Shown: one piece after another, positions 21,550 through 28,241 of the stretch
Layout of the letters: every line of letters starts with the position of its first letter
Numbering within the stretch: position 1 is the first letter of the stretch
Virus record (IMG/VR): IMGVR_UViG_3300025120_000406
Span: 1-28,241 of that record
Direction: 5' to 3' (one strand)
Source: a virus
DNA length: 28,241 nucleotides
Made by a program: the position numbers and the translations under genes
Notes under the pieces: model-generated
The model's database searches: none
What the model was told of the DNA's origin: nothing
Seen by the model: only the letters and a program-made list of their open reading frames with translations

Positions 21550-23241
21550 CTAGTAATTAGTACCTAACGGGAAATCCCAATTACTGATTTGGAATCCACT
21601 GGGTTGTCCTGCGCTAACTGGCTTTTGGCCAGATGCCATATTATAAGTGTTACCGTCTTTATCCACCATGAAAAAGTTCTGTAACACAATGAACTCAGAC
21701 GGGACGTTAACAATACGCTGAAGCATTGGGCTCATCATAGGAGCTTGTAAGTTAAATGGCGGTGTATCCATATAACCTAAACCGTAGTAAGCTAACTTCT
21801 CAAATGCTTTGGTTTGTGAATTTCTAGTCTTTTCAACAAGCTTGTTCTCCCATTCGGCCATTAAGCCTACCTCAACTGGAAAGTCAGACGGCTCATTTGG
21901 AAACACACCATCTGCATAACGCATCGCATAGATATGTTTACAATAGCGATACTGATCTAAGGTGTAAGTCCAATAATCAGATATTTCAGTAATATCTAAA
22001 CCGCTTTGTTTATAGTCACCGTACTTAGGCATACCTTCTGCAACACCACTAGGGTTTGGTTCATCTCCAAAACCTCTTCTATAAATTGATCCAAAAGAAT
22101 CAAATACAGCGGGAAAATCTCTATACAAAGTATCTGGCTGTCTAATATCTTTACCTGATGTAGTTAATGTTGCGCCTGGTACAGGATAAGAATATGTCTC
22201 ACCACTCGGATAAACAATTGTCATTAAGCGGTTTTGTACAACACCACTCATAATTTCTGTTTGGGCAGCATTTAGAATATTGCCACGGTATTTCATCTCT
22301 TCATAACGACCCGGTTTTACAGTGGCAACTTTGGAACGAGGAAATTTAGCGCCTGTACGTAAACCAAGTGAAGAAATATAAGCGTAATTACGCCTAGTAA
22401 AATCTTGACAACTACAACAATAACGAGTACCCGTCTGCAAAAATCTCCCTGGTTCAAAAGGTATACGTGAAGGTGTCTGAAGGACACCGTCTTCTGTTGA
22501 CTGAGTTGAACCTAGTTTCCTTACTTTCATGACACCTGTATTTTGATCGATGTTTGTCAACACTGCTTGAGCAAAACCATAACGTTTTGCTGTTAACGGA
22601 TCGCGTGTTTCAGAATCAATTGGTACACCAGAAACAGAAATAATAGTATCTTCTAAAATGTCTCCATTGATAGGTTTAATTGACGCACCAAATGGCAAAT
22701 TAACAAATAAAGGAGGTGGTACAGGATTAGCTACATCAAAAGTTCCACTTAGTTGTATGTACCAAAAGTTTTCATTATCTTGACCACTGGCCATAAAGGG
22801 CTGGTTAAAAGGAATTTCACCTGAAACAGCTAATCTTACGTTGTATTGATCTTCTAAATTATCAAAGCGTAAGTTACCTGCATTGATTCTTCCTGCCCAA
22901 TGCATTCCATATTCTTTATTTTCAGTAAGAAATCCTTGAAGAGCACCACTAATAAACGGTGCACGATTACCAATTACAGGAATACCACCTAAAGGTACTT
23001 CATATCTAAAGTCATAAAAGAAAGGACGTTGAACACCATTAGCTGCAGCCAGTTCCCATCCTCTTCTCCAGCGTGCCCAAGCTGACTCTTTATTACTCGT
23101 ATAAAAAGAATCTGGAACACTACCACCAAAAGCTCCTTGTACAGGCTTTACTTTGTACTTCTTTAGCTTTGGGGTTTCATCTTTACTAAACGAAGAGGCC
23201 CCAAAGTTTCCAAAGTTTCCTCCAGGTCTTTTCCGTGTCAT
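21550..23241 (-). CDS. Virion structural protein with split CxC...CxH motif
   Basis: A 563-residue protein starting at MTRKRPGG (ATG at 23241, two bases after the TGA of the previous gene); the longer reading overlaps that gene. The N-terminal 60 residues are G/K-rich and flexible, the rest beta-rich. Cys276-x-Cys278 (YCCSCQDFTRRN) and Cys434-x-His436 (YRYCKHIYAM) form a CxC...CxH set as in SWIM zinc-binding domains, but 155 residues apart instead of the usual short spacing. Several aromatic-rich stretches (YYGLGYMDTPPF, QNFFMVDKDGNTYN) and no enzyme motif suggest a large structural protein of the tail or capsid. It is part of a tight minus-strand operon. The similarity to SWIM is limited to the four ligands and local context. 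Confidence 0.6.
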   Translation of the reverse strand: MTRKRPGGNFGNFGASSFSKDETPKLKKYKVKPVQGAFGGSVPDSFYTSNKESAWARWRRGWELAAANGVQRPFFYDFRYEVPLGGIPVIGNRAPFISGALQGFLTENKEYGMHWAGRINAGNLRFDNLEDQYNVRLAVSGEIPFNQPFMASGQDNENFWYIQLSGTFDVANPVPPPLFVNLPFGASIKPINGDILEDTIISVSGVPIDSETRDPLTAKRYGFAQAVLTNIDQNTGVMKVRKLGSTQSTEDGVLQTPSRIPFEPGRFLQTGTRYCCSCQDFTRRNYAYISSLGLRTGAKFPRSKVATVKPGRYEEMKYRGNILNAAQTEIMSGVVQNRLMTIVYPSGETYSYPVPGATLTTSGKDIRQPDTLYRDFPAVFDSFGSIYRRGFGDEPNPSGVAEGMPKYGDYKQSGLDITEISDYWTYTLDQYRYCKHIYAMRYADGVFPNEPSDFPVEVGLMAEWENKLVEKTRNSQTKAFEKLAYYGLGYMDTPPFNLQAPMMSPMLQRIVNVPSEFIVLQNFFMVDKDGNTYNMASGQKPVSAGQPSGFQISNWDFPLGTNY

Positions 23242-23242
23242 C

Positions 23243-24037
23243 TCAATAGTAACCGCCTTGAGCAATCACATGAGCACCTGGAATATAACCTGAGGTGTTG
23301 TTATAAACGCCTTGCTGAAGAACACCAACGTAAAGACGATCACCACGCTGAAGGTTGATTCCACGTTCTTTCAATGGTGTGGCAGGGCCTAACCCAGTGG
23401 TGTTACCAGCTGCTGGAATAGGAGCTAACAATTCAGGCATCACATCACTGCAATCAACACTACCTGAATTCAAAGGCACAGTCTTACTGAAGAGTACGGT
23501 GTAGTCTCCATCTGCTGGGATAGGTACTGAAGTGCCACGTGTATGATAACAAACGAACGTTACCATTGGAAGGGTTGTTTGCGCTAAGGAGTTGTAACTA
23601 AAACCTGATGTAGTAGCAGTAGATAAGCCACTAAAAGTAATACCTGTATTAGGTCCTTCATAAATAACAGAACCAGTAAAAGTATAGTAACCAACACCAC
23701 TTTCCGGTACTCGTGTTAATACTGTCGAATCTTCTACATAGACCACCTGTCCACTAACAAGACTAATATTGTCTCCTGAAGTAGATGCATTAATTACATA
23801 GTCTTGTTGAGAAACATTCGAGTAATTATCTCTTACAATCCGAATAGCATCGATGATACCTCCACTATTGTTATCAGAGCTGAGGTTTGCATCCATATCA
23901 ACGACTAAAGCAGGGTTCTGTCCACCCTGTACGTTTAAATCATTAGGTGTGCCAACGATTTGATTAGTGATTTTAGCTCTTGCAATGAGCGGACGATCAA
24001 CAAATACTGGTTGCTTGTTGGTATTAGTAGCAGTCAT
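23243..24037 (-). CDS. Probable virion structural protein
   Basis: A 264-residue protein opening MTATNTNKQPVFVDRPLIAR. It is beta-rich with many T, S, G, V and N (SGDNISLVSGQVVYVEDST), a VTFVCYHTRGTSVPIPADGD segment and an end ERGINLQRGDRLYVGVLQQG, a compact jelly-roll-like feel common in decoration, neck or tail-attachment proteins. No catalytic motif is seen. Its ATG overlaps the stop of the preceding gene by one base (TAATG) and its TGA is two bases from the next start, so it is coupled to both neighbours. Structural role inferred from the operon. Confidence 0.6.
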   Translation of the reverse strand: MTATNTNKQPVFVDRPLIARAKITNQIVGTPNDLNVQGGQNPALVVDMDANLSSDNNSGGIIDAIRIVRDNYSNVSQQDYVINASTSGDNISLVSGQVVYVEDSTVLTRVPESGVGYYTFTGSVIYEGPNTGITFSGLSTATTSGFSYNSLAQTTLPMVTFVCYHTRGTSVPIPADGDYTVLFSKTVPLNSGSVDCSDVMPELLAPIPAAGNTTGLGPATPLKERGINLQRGDRLYVGVLQQGVYNNTSGYIPGAHVIAQGGYY

Positions 24038-24759
24038 CAGAGAAAATTATAAAGAGCAGAGGGATCTAACTTACCTGATCCAGATGCAAGCATACTATCC
24101 ATCATAGCAGTAAGCGGATCTTTATTTTGTTGTCGCTGCATTAAAGATGAAAGTAGTTGATTAGTTAAATTAGGCGCTTGTTCTTTCTCTTTCTTTTCAC
24201 CGGAATAGTAGTTATTAATTGTTAAAGGTTCAGTGGTTGCCTCACTTGGTGTTTGTGGATTTTCATAAGTTTGACCTGCATACTTTGTATCTCCATGCCC
24301 TGACTTCCCTATAACATTTCCTTCTTGATCTGTAACAGAACCATAGACACCATAGTCAGGTGCTTGAGAAATTGTAGGCGTACGTCCATCCTGTACTGCT
24401 AAATAAATGGGTGCACCTTCTGCACTCTTATCCCAAACGTCTGTTCCCTTTGTTGCAAAATAGTCAAAGGAATGGACATTTTTTCTTGGTGCATGTGCTC
24501 CAGCTGCCTTTTGTAATAAGGCTACTTTTGCTGCCATCTCAGCCTTAGGGTTATATGCGGCATAATCCATCCCTTGATTAGAGAAAACAATGTTGCGCCC
24601 TTGTTGAGCGTAAAGATTAGCCTTTGCATCAAACCTACCAACAATGTCTTTCCATGGAAGAGAAGAAGAGTACTTACTATCAATATGGTATCCCGTACCT
24701 GCGCCCATCCTTCCCTTAGGACCGGTTACACCAATTTGTATGGGGCGATAGAAAGTCAT
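24037..24759 (-). CDS. Virion-associated protein sharing the C-terminal tail of the lytic transglycosylase
   Basis: A 240-residue protein. The N-terminal domain opens MTFYRPIQIGVTGPKGRM and has GTGYHIDSKYSSSLPW, then a helix AKANLYAQQGRNIVFSNQG and SAEGAPIYLAV..GR, and finally GNVIGKSGHGDTKYAG. The HID and GHGD stretches are reminiscent of M23/M15-type wall peptidases, but the HxH ligand pair is not evident, so I do not assign an enzyme. Residues about 177-240 (TINNYYSG, LTNQLLSSL, DPLTAMM, SGSGKLDPSAL) repeat the tail of the adjacent transglycosylase. It begins 9 bases past that gene's stop. A wall-active or tail-tip role is likely by association. Confidence 0.55.
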   Translation of the reverse strand: MTFYRPIQIGVTGPKGRMGAGTGYHIDSKYSSSLPWKDIVGRFDAKANLYAQQGRNIVFSNQGMDYAAYNPKAEMAAKVALLQKAAGAHAPRKNVHSFDYFATKGTDVWDKSAEGAPIYLAVQDGRTPTISQAPDYGVYGSVTDQEGNVIGKSGHGDTKYAGQTYENPQTPSEATTEPLTINNYYSGEKKEKEQAPNLTNQLLSSLMQRQQNKDPLTAMMDSMLASGSGKLDPSALYNFL

Positions 24760-24768
24760 TGTTTTATT

Positions 24769-25419
24769 CTAAGGGTTGAATAACATAAGAGGATTAATCT
24801 TTCCACTGCCTGGACCGCCTTTTAACATTTGCTTTAATATACGTTCTAAAGGATCACCACTTTGTTTATTATTTTCTTGATTTAGCAAAGAAGAAAACAG
24901 TGGCTGTGTTAAACCTTTGTTCTTTTTTTGTTGTGTTTCAGTACCGTCACCGTAGTAGTTATTGACAGTAACAGCACCCGAGTAACCATCAGGGACTTGT
25001 GTTGTTATATTGCCTTTGTATCCTTCAAGAAAACCATCCGGATTAATAATTGATGGTCCGATTTCTTCTGCTGTTGGTGTAAATTTATCTGCTGCACCTG
25101 AACGATGTACTGACCAAGCACCTAAGCCTTGCTGATCATAAATGGCTTTAGCAGCTCTAGCGTTAGTTAGAGGATCAAATAAATCTTCATTACTTTCTAA
25201 ACCCAAGTTTTTTCTACGTTCATTTCCCATTCCACCAAGCATATTAATTTGAAACAATCCATAGCTGTTATCTCCAGTTGCTGCATTGGGATTATGTGCC
25301 CTTGGGTTCAAGCTAGATTCTGCATTTGCAATACTAACCATTCTTGGGATAGTCGTTTCATCAAAACCTGCTTGCCTAAGTAAGTTTGCTACTGCTTTGT
25401 TATTTAGAGTATTAGGCAT
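24769..25419 (-). CDS. Lytic transglycosylase (SLT-type lysozyme-like domain)
   Basis: A 216-residue protein starting at MPNTLNNKAV (ATG at 25419). A TTG at 25461 would add a hydrophobic leader (FFCGLLSLITCA) without basic residues, so it is less likely. Residues 30-60 carry the SLT signature: IANAESSLNP with Glu34 as catalytic acid (the ES motif), then GDNSYGLFQINM (G-x-x-QI-x), then a late LTNARAAKAIYDQQGLGAWSV that matches the N...A..i....G...W pattern. It cleaves glycan chains between MurNAc and GlcNAc, usually to open a local hole during phage entry. The last 65 residues (TVNNYYGD, LTQPLFSSLL, DPLERIL, PGSGKINP) match the neighbouring protein. Position in the virion operon suggests a tail-tip enzyme rather than an endolysin. 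Confidence 0.82.
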   Translation of the reverse strand: MPNTLNNKAVANLLRQAGFDETTIPRMVSIANAESSLNPRAHNPNAATGDNSYGLFQINMLGGMGNERRKNLGLESNEDLFDPLTNARAAKAIYDQQGLGAWSVHRSGAADKFTPTAEEIGPSIINPDGFLEGYKGNITTQVPDGYSGAVTVNNYYGDGTETQQKKNKGLTQPLFSSLLNQENNKQSGDPLERILKQMLKGGPGSGKINPLMLFNP

Positions 25420-25466
25420 GGCGCAGGTAATAAGGGATAGAAGACCACAAAAAAAATTCAAAACAG

Positions 25467-26648
25467 TCAGGGTTTAAAACGTTTAGAGGCAGCTACGGCA
25501 GCCAATGCTTTATCTAGCCTTGACTGATCTTCAACTGCTTCAAAAGGATTATACATAGGGTTAACATCTAATCCCTGGATATTTTGTACCTTATTACCAA
25601 ACGCAGTGGCTTCTGCTGCATCGTTTTCTGTCATACCTCTTGGCGCTTGAATGCCTCCTTGAACAATAAAATCTTCAGGTGTTTTAGTATAACGCTCAGG
25701 GAACGTAGCTGCCATCAGAGGGTTATAAGACTCCTCATACATACGTGGATTAGCAGCTTGATGAATTGCCAGCCCCAGATCTCTTACTGCATCCATCTCT
25801 TCTTGCGTCGTTGCTTTGGCTCTGCCCTGTTCATATTCAGCCATTTTTTGCTGCAGTGGATTGGCTAAGACTGCTTCAGGAGAAGACGGTAAGTTATTAG
25901 AGTCAGGAACGAAAGGAGAGTTAACTCTGTACTTCTCTAGTTCTTGAGGATTTATAGGTATACCCATGCCTTCGGGTAAGTTGTATTGAGGTGGTAATAA
26001 TTCAGAAGGTATAGAATCTAAAAGAGAAGGTTTAGGCTGTGTTACTACGGATATGCCCATTTTTCGCTTCTGTGCATCAGACATATTTTCATACTGACTT
26101 CTAGTCTTAGCTTCAAGAGCTTTTCTCTCTTCTGGCGGCAGTGCGTCCAAAGTTCCATCTGCAACCCTCGCTGGAGCTAATCCTTCAACAGCTGCAAATA
26201 AAGCACCAGCGCCAAGGACAGGTTTAACAAGCGCACCAGCAGCTGGCCCGACCAAAGGTGCTGCCATTCTACCTACAGTTTTAAGTGCGCCTAAGGTTCT
26301 ACCAGGGGCAAATAAAGCTGCCTCAGTGGCGGCAGTGCCATAATCACCTTTGCTTAAAGCATCGACAGCACCAAGACCCATTATTCCACGTCCGACATTA
26401 CGTATAACAGGCATTGCAAACGTCGCACGACCGGCATCAATCATTGAACCTGAGACACTTCTGTCAAAATCTTTTATATTAGCCCTCGTCTTAGGGCTTA
26501 AGTTTTTGAGAGTTTGCCTAGTACTTTGTGCTGATACAGGGTTAAAATTTCTTTGTAGAAAATTACCGGTACGTTGCAGAAACTTACCAGCAACAGGTAC
26601 TTTTTTTGCTTTGTCAAAAACTTGATAAGCTGTTCCTAGTAATCCCAT
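25467..26648 (-). CDS. Probable virion protein with hydrophobic central segment
   Basis: A 393-residue protein that I do not recognise. The N-terminal 60 residues are basic (KAKKVPVAGKFLQRTGNFLQ) with RTRANIKDF-type helices. Residues about 90-160 are hydrophobic, A/G/L-rich (GIMGLGAVDALSKGD, then RMAAPLVGPAAGALVKPVLG, then AGALFAAVEGLAPAR), suggesting a membrane-interacting or channel-forming stretch. The rest is P/E/Q-rich and flexible, ending KALAAVAASKRFKP. An internal or ejected protein that forms a channel in the host membrane would fit this layout and the position before the transglycosylase, but that is inference. The gap to the previous gene is 2 bases. Confidence 0.55.
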   Translation of the reverse strand: MGLLGTAYQVFDKAKKVPVAGKFLQRTGNFLQRNFNPVSAQSTRQTLKNLSPKTRANIKDFDRSVSGSMIDAGRATFAMPVIRNVGRGIMGLGAVDALSKGDYGTAATEAALFAPGRTLGALKTVGRMAAPLVGPAAGALVKPVLGAGALFAAVEGLAPARVADGTLDALPPEERKALEAKTRSQYENMSDAQKRKMGISVVTQPKPSLLDSIPSELLPPQYNLPEGMGIPINPQELEKYRVNSPFVPDSNNLPSSPEAVLANPLQQKMAEYEQGRAKATTQEEMDAVRDLGLAIHQAANPRMYEESYNPLMAATFPERYTKTPEDFIVQGGIQAPRGMTENDAAEATAFGNKVQNIQGLDVNPMYNPFEAVEDQSRLDKALAAVAASKRFKP

Positions 26649-26650
26649 GA

Positions 26651-27142
26651 CTATCTATAATTAACGTGGAGGTAGAGGTTGGCACCCACTGCTGTATCTG
26701 CAGGGCCAGGTAGAGCCATAATAAACTCTGCTCCAGAACGTTCATATCGATAACGTGCCTGGAAAGGATCTTTATAGTTAGGTACGTAAAGAATCTGTGC
26801 AAGACGATTAGTCTCATACAGATACACTTCGTCCCATACTTTTAAAGCTTCCTTGACATTACTAGAACGGATCGTACGATCAACGTCTCCAACAATGCCT
26901 TCAACTCTTGTACTCGGTGGTTGGAAATCTGTTTCAAAAGAAGCTAATTGCGTCTTACGTTCAGCTGCATCACAACGTCCAATCTGATAAACAAGTTTAT
27001 CTGCAAACACTGAATCCGGTACGGAATTCATTGCTTCTTCTAAGCTCGCATAGTCACCTGCTGGAACACTAACAATGTAGTAACCCAGATGGTATCTAAT
27101 ACGACTCTTATTAAAGTTGGATAACTGTGACACTTTCCACAA
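26651..27142 (-). CDS. Probable virion protein (head-tail joining or similar), start TTG
   Basis: A 163-residue protein that I do not recognise. It starts at TTG 27142 with an AAAGGA ribosome site 5 bases upstream; a GTG at 27133 is the alternative. It has an early strand (RIRYHLGYYIVSVPAGDY) and helices (SLEEAMNSVPDSVFADKL), and later RTIRSSNVKEALKVWDEVYL and ETNRLAQILYVPNYKDPF, a mixed alpha/beta layout ending in strands (ANLYLHVNYR). It is the first gene of a run of tightly spaced virion-type genes and lies directly after a UUCG-loop terminator, so a promoter should lie in the 23 bases before it or in the gene upstream. Function unknown. Confidence 0.5.
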   Translation of the reverse strand: MWKVSQLSNFNKSRIRYHLGYYIVSVPAGDYASLEEAMNSVPDSVFADKLVYQIGRCDAAERKTQLASFETDFQPPSTRVEGIVGDVDRTIRSSNVKEALKVWDEVYLYETNRLAQILYVPNYKDPFQARYRYERSGAEFIMALPGPADTAVGANLYLHVNYR

Positions 27143-27164
27143 CCGTATCCTTTCATTATAAATT

Positions 27165-27186
27165 AAAAAAGCCCCGAAGGGCTTTG
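27165..27186 (-). terminator. Intrinsic terminator with UUCG loop
   Basis: On the minus strand AAAGCCC TTCG GGGCTTTTTT forms a 7-base-pair stem (AAA/TTT plus GCCC/GGGC) with a stable UUCG tetraloop and a run of T. It sits just past the stop at 27188, so it ends transcription of the helix-hairpin-helix gene. It is the clearest terminator in the window. Confidence 0.85.
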
Positions 27187-27187
27187 A

Positions 27188-27598
27188 TTAAACACGAACA
27201 AGGTCTGCAGCAAACACAGAGTCCCAATCAACTCGTGAAATCTGTCGCAACTGTTCAAGATTATTAAACCTTTCACCCGACAAAGAAGATTGCAAATCTT
27301 TAATATCTCTGGCTGTTTTTATACCAACTCCTTTAATATGATCAGCGATCATTTGAGCAGTTGCGCCGTTGATATTTAAACGAGTTTCAGTTGGGAACTT
27401 GCGTGGTTCATCACCTTTTGCTGCATCTTTAACTTGAAGAGTTTTGACTTGTTTCGTCGCTTGCTCATCTGGGACAAGTTCTGTTTTATATACAGTGAAG
27501 ACCTTACCGTCTTGGTCTTCGACCATGAACCAATCTCCTTCATCCCATTCAGTTACAACTTTAAGTCGTGCCCCTGTTCTGTTGTGTTTATAAAGCAT
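27188..27598 (-). CDS. Helix-hairpin-helix protein with N-terminal SH3/KOW-like strand domain
   Basis: A 136-residue protein. Residues 1-45 (MLYKHNRTGARLKVVTEWDE, GDWFMVEDQDGKVFTVYKTE) look like a small beta barrel of SH3 or KOW type. Residues 72-125 (TRLNINGATAQMIADHIKGV, GIKTARDIKDLQSSLSGERF, NNLEQLRQISRVDW) match the ComEA-type helix-hairpin-helix pattern L-N-I-N-x-A-x...I...I-K-G-V-G-x-K-x-A...I, a non-specific DNA-contact fold. It could bind DNA near the portal, in the head or during packaging. Its ATG is at the foot of a 9-base-pair hairpin, and a UUCG terminator follows it. Confidence 0.68.
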   Translation of the reverse strand: MLYKHNRTGARLKVVTEWDEGDWFMVEDQDGKVFTVYKTELVPDEQATKQVKTLQVKDAAKGDEPRKFPTETRLNINGATAQMIADHIKGVGIKTARDIKDLQSSLSGERFNNLEQLRQISRVDWDSVFAADLVRV

Positions 27599-27625
27599 AG
27601 GACCAGCATTTATTTACTGGTCCTA
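27598..27625. other. Perfect 9-base-pair hairpin at the start codon of the HhH gene
   Basis: TAGGACCAG (27598-27606) pairs with CTGGTCCTA (27617-27625) around a 10-base loop. On the minus strand the 3' arm includes the A of the ATG of the helix-hairpin-helix gene, and no Shine-Dalgarno sequence is visible outside the stem. There is no U-tract after it. It may be a processing site, a weak terminator of the upstream structural gene or a translational control element. Confidence 0.45.
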
Positions 27626-27659
27626 TCTTAGCTTTATTTATTAAACTTTTGCAAAATTA

Positions 27660-28241
27660 CTAGGAAGCAATTTTGTAAGGGAGGTACTGCTCAAGATCGT
27701 CGTACTCAACAGATACATCAGGCTGGACGAAGCAAACTTCAACCAGGATGTAGCCGAAACGACCAGCTGCTTTGTCAGCATCAGAGATAGCCCAACCACC
27801 GTTAGTAGCGGTGGAGTTAGTAGCTGCCTTTGAATAGACGCGGAACGTTTGATCAGCTGTGTACTCTTTATAGAGCATTGGAGCTGTCAAGGTTGTAGCA
27901 GTCTGGAAGGGGTTAGTACCCAGTCCGCCTGTGCCTGCAGGGATGTTGTTTGATACGGCAGTAACGTTAGCGCCTTGTACAACACCAGAGAAGGTGGTAG
28001 GAGCACTAGCGGTACCAGGACCAAAGCCGATCACCTGAGTAGCACCTGAAGTGGTGAGACCATCAAGTGAGACACGTCCGTCGCCCCAGCCCTTGGCAAC
28101 TGAAACAGAAGAACGGTAAACATAAGCAGGACGGTCAGCAGTAGCGCCGACAACCATGCCAGTAATGTTTACACGAGTGTCATCATTCTTGTAAGGAGAA
28201 GGGATGATGACTTCGGCAGTAGTGACATAACCGTCACCAGA
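27660..28241 (-). CDS. Virion structural protein, incomplete at the 5' side (window edge)
   Basis: The frame continues without a start from the window edge: the last 28 codons read SGDGYVTTAEVIIPS, PYKNDD and TRVNITG before an internal Met at 28157, so the real start lies beyond 28241. At least 193 residues are present. It is beta-rich with G, T, S and A runs (ATQVIGFGPGTASAPTTFSG, TGGLGTNPFQ) and ends in a hydrophobic-to-acidic tail (FGYILVEVCFVQPDVSVEYD, DLEQYLPYKIAS). Such a composition and position near virion genes suits a major or minor head or decoration protein, but no domain is recognised. Confidence 0.6.
   Translation of the reverse strand, partial: SGDGYVTTAEVIIPSPYKNDDTRVNITGMVVGATADRPAYVYRSSVSVAKGWGDGRVSLDGLTTSGATQVIGFGPGTASAPTTFSGVVQGANVTAVSNNIPAGTGGLGTNPFQTATTLTAPMLYKEYTADQTFRVYSKAATNSTATNGGWAISDADKAAGRFGYILVEVCFVQPDVSVEYDDLEQYLPYKIAS

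Noticed and set aside
25420-25461. N-terminal extension of the transglycosylase from a TTG start that looks like a signal peptide
   Set aside because: The hydrophobic stretch has no basic residues before it and starts at TTG after a poly-A/T region; the ATG at 25419 fits the domain better.
1-28241. tRNA genes, rRNA, insertion sequences, CRISPR arrays or an attachment site
   Set aside because: No cloverleaf-like sequence, terminal repeats with a transposase, or repeat-spacer array was recognised. An attachment site near the integrase-like gene cannot be judged without a host genome.

Overview
The window reads as part of the genome of a tailed marine cyanophage. It carries a high-light-inducible (Hli) protein, a candidate NblA-like phycobilisome adaptor, three tail-fibre proteins built from the ERMRIDSSGRVGIGT repeat with S74-type self-cleaving chaperone ends, a phage dCTP deaminase, a DUF3310 protein and several peptidoglycan hydrolases. 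An NblA-like protein would point to a host with phycobilisomes, so Synechococcus fits better than most Prochlorococcus. No terminase, portal, tail sheath, tape measure or polymerase is visible, so I cannot place the phage in a morphological class.

Layout. Positions 1-1212 (minus) hold the start of a GH19 chitinase-like endolysin cut by the window edge and two small cyanophage-type proteins. Positions 1290-10893 (minus) are an adhesion region: three S74 fibres, each followed by a related hairpin, then two beta-stalk fibre or neck-like proteins. A proline-rich single-pass membrane protein (10934-11428) faces, start to start with only 9 bases between, a plus-strand block (11438-13914) of a helix-turn-helix protein, two unknowns, a degenerate adenine-methyltransferase homologue and dCTP deaminase. 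A second plus-strand block (14309-15731) holds the DUF3310 protein, Hli and small proteins. Positions 15734-17340 (minus) carry the NblA-like protein, a T4-type lysozyme and three very small basic or conserved proteins.

Positions 17346-20813 (minus) carry a 1030-residue probable virion protein and an HNH endonuclease. An excisionase-like helix-turn-helix gene (20944-21162, plus) converges on and overlaps a short protein homologous to tyrosine recombinases but lacking key catalytic residues (21125-21541, minus). From 27142 down to 21550 runs a tight minus-strand operon of probable virion genes, including a lytic transglycosylase and a neighbour that share the same C-terminal tail, and a protein with a split CxC...CxH (SWIM-like) motif. 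A UUCG-loop terminator, a helix-hairpin-helix protein and an incomplete structural protein close the window.

How it fits together: the minus strand is mostly the late programme (virion, adhesion, lysis). The plus-strand blocks look like metabolic and regulatory cargo set into it, covering nucleotide supply (dCTP deaminase, DUF3310), photoprotection (Hli) and DNA-binding proteins; the antenna-dismantling candidate lies on the opposite strand beside the second block. The most notable items are the NblA-like protein near Hli, the integrase-derived protein without its catalytic arginine, the shared tail on two adjacent wall-active or virion proteins, and cassette shuffling among the fibre genes. 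All assignments are by eye from protein motifs; no database search was run.
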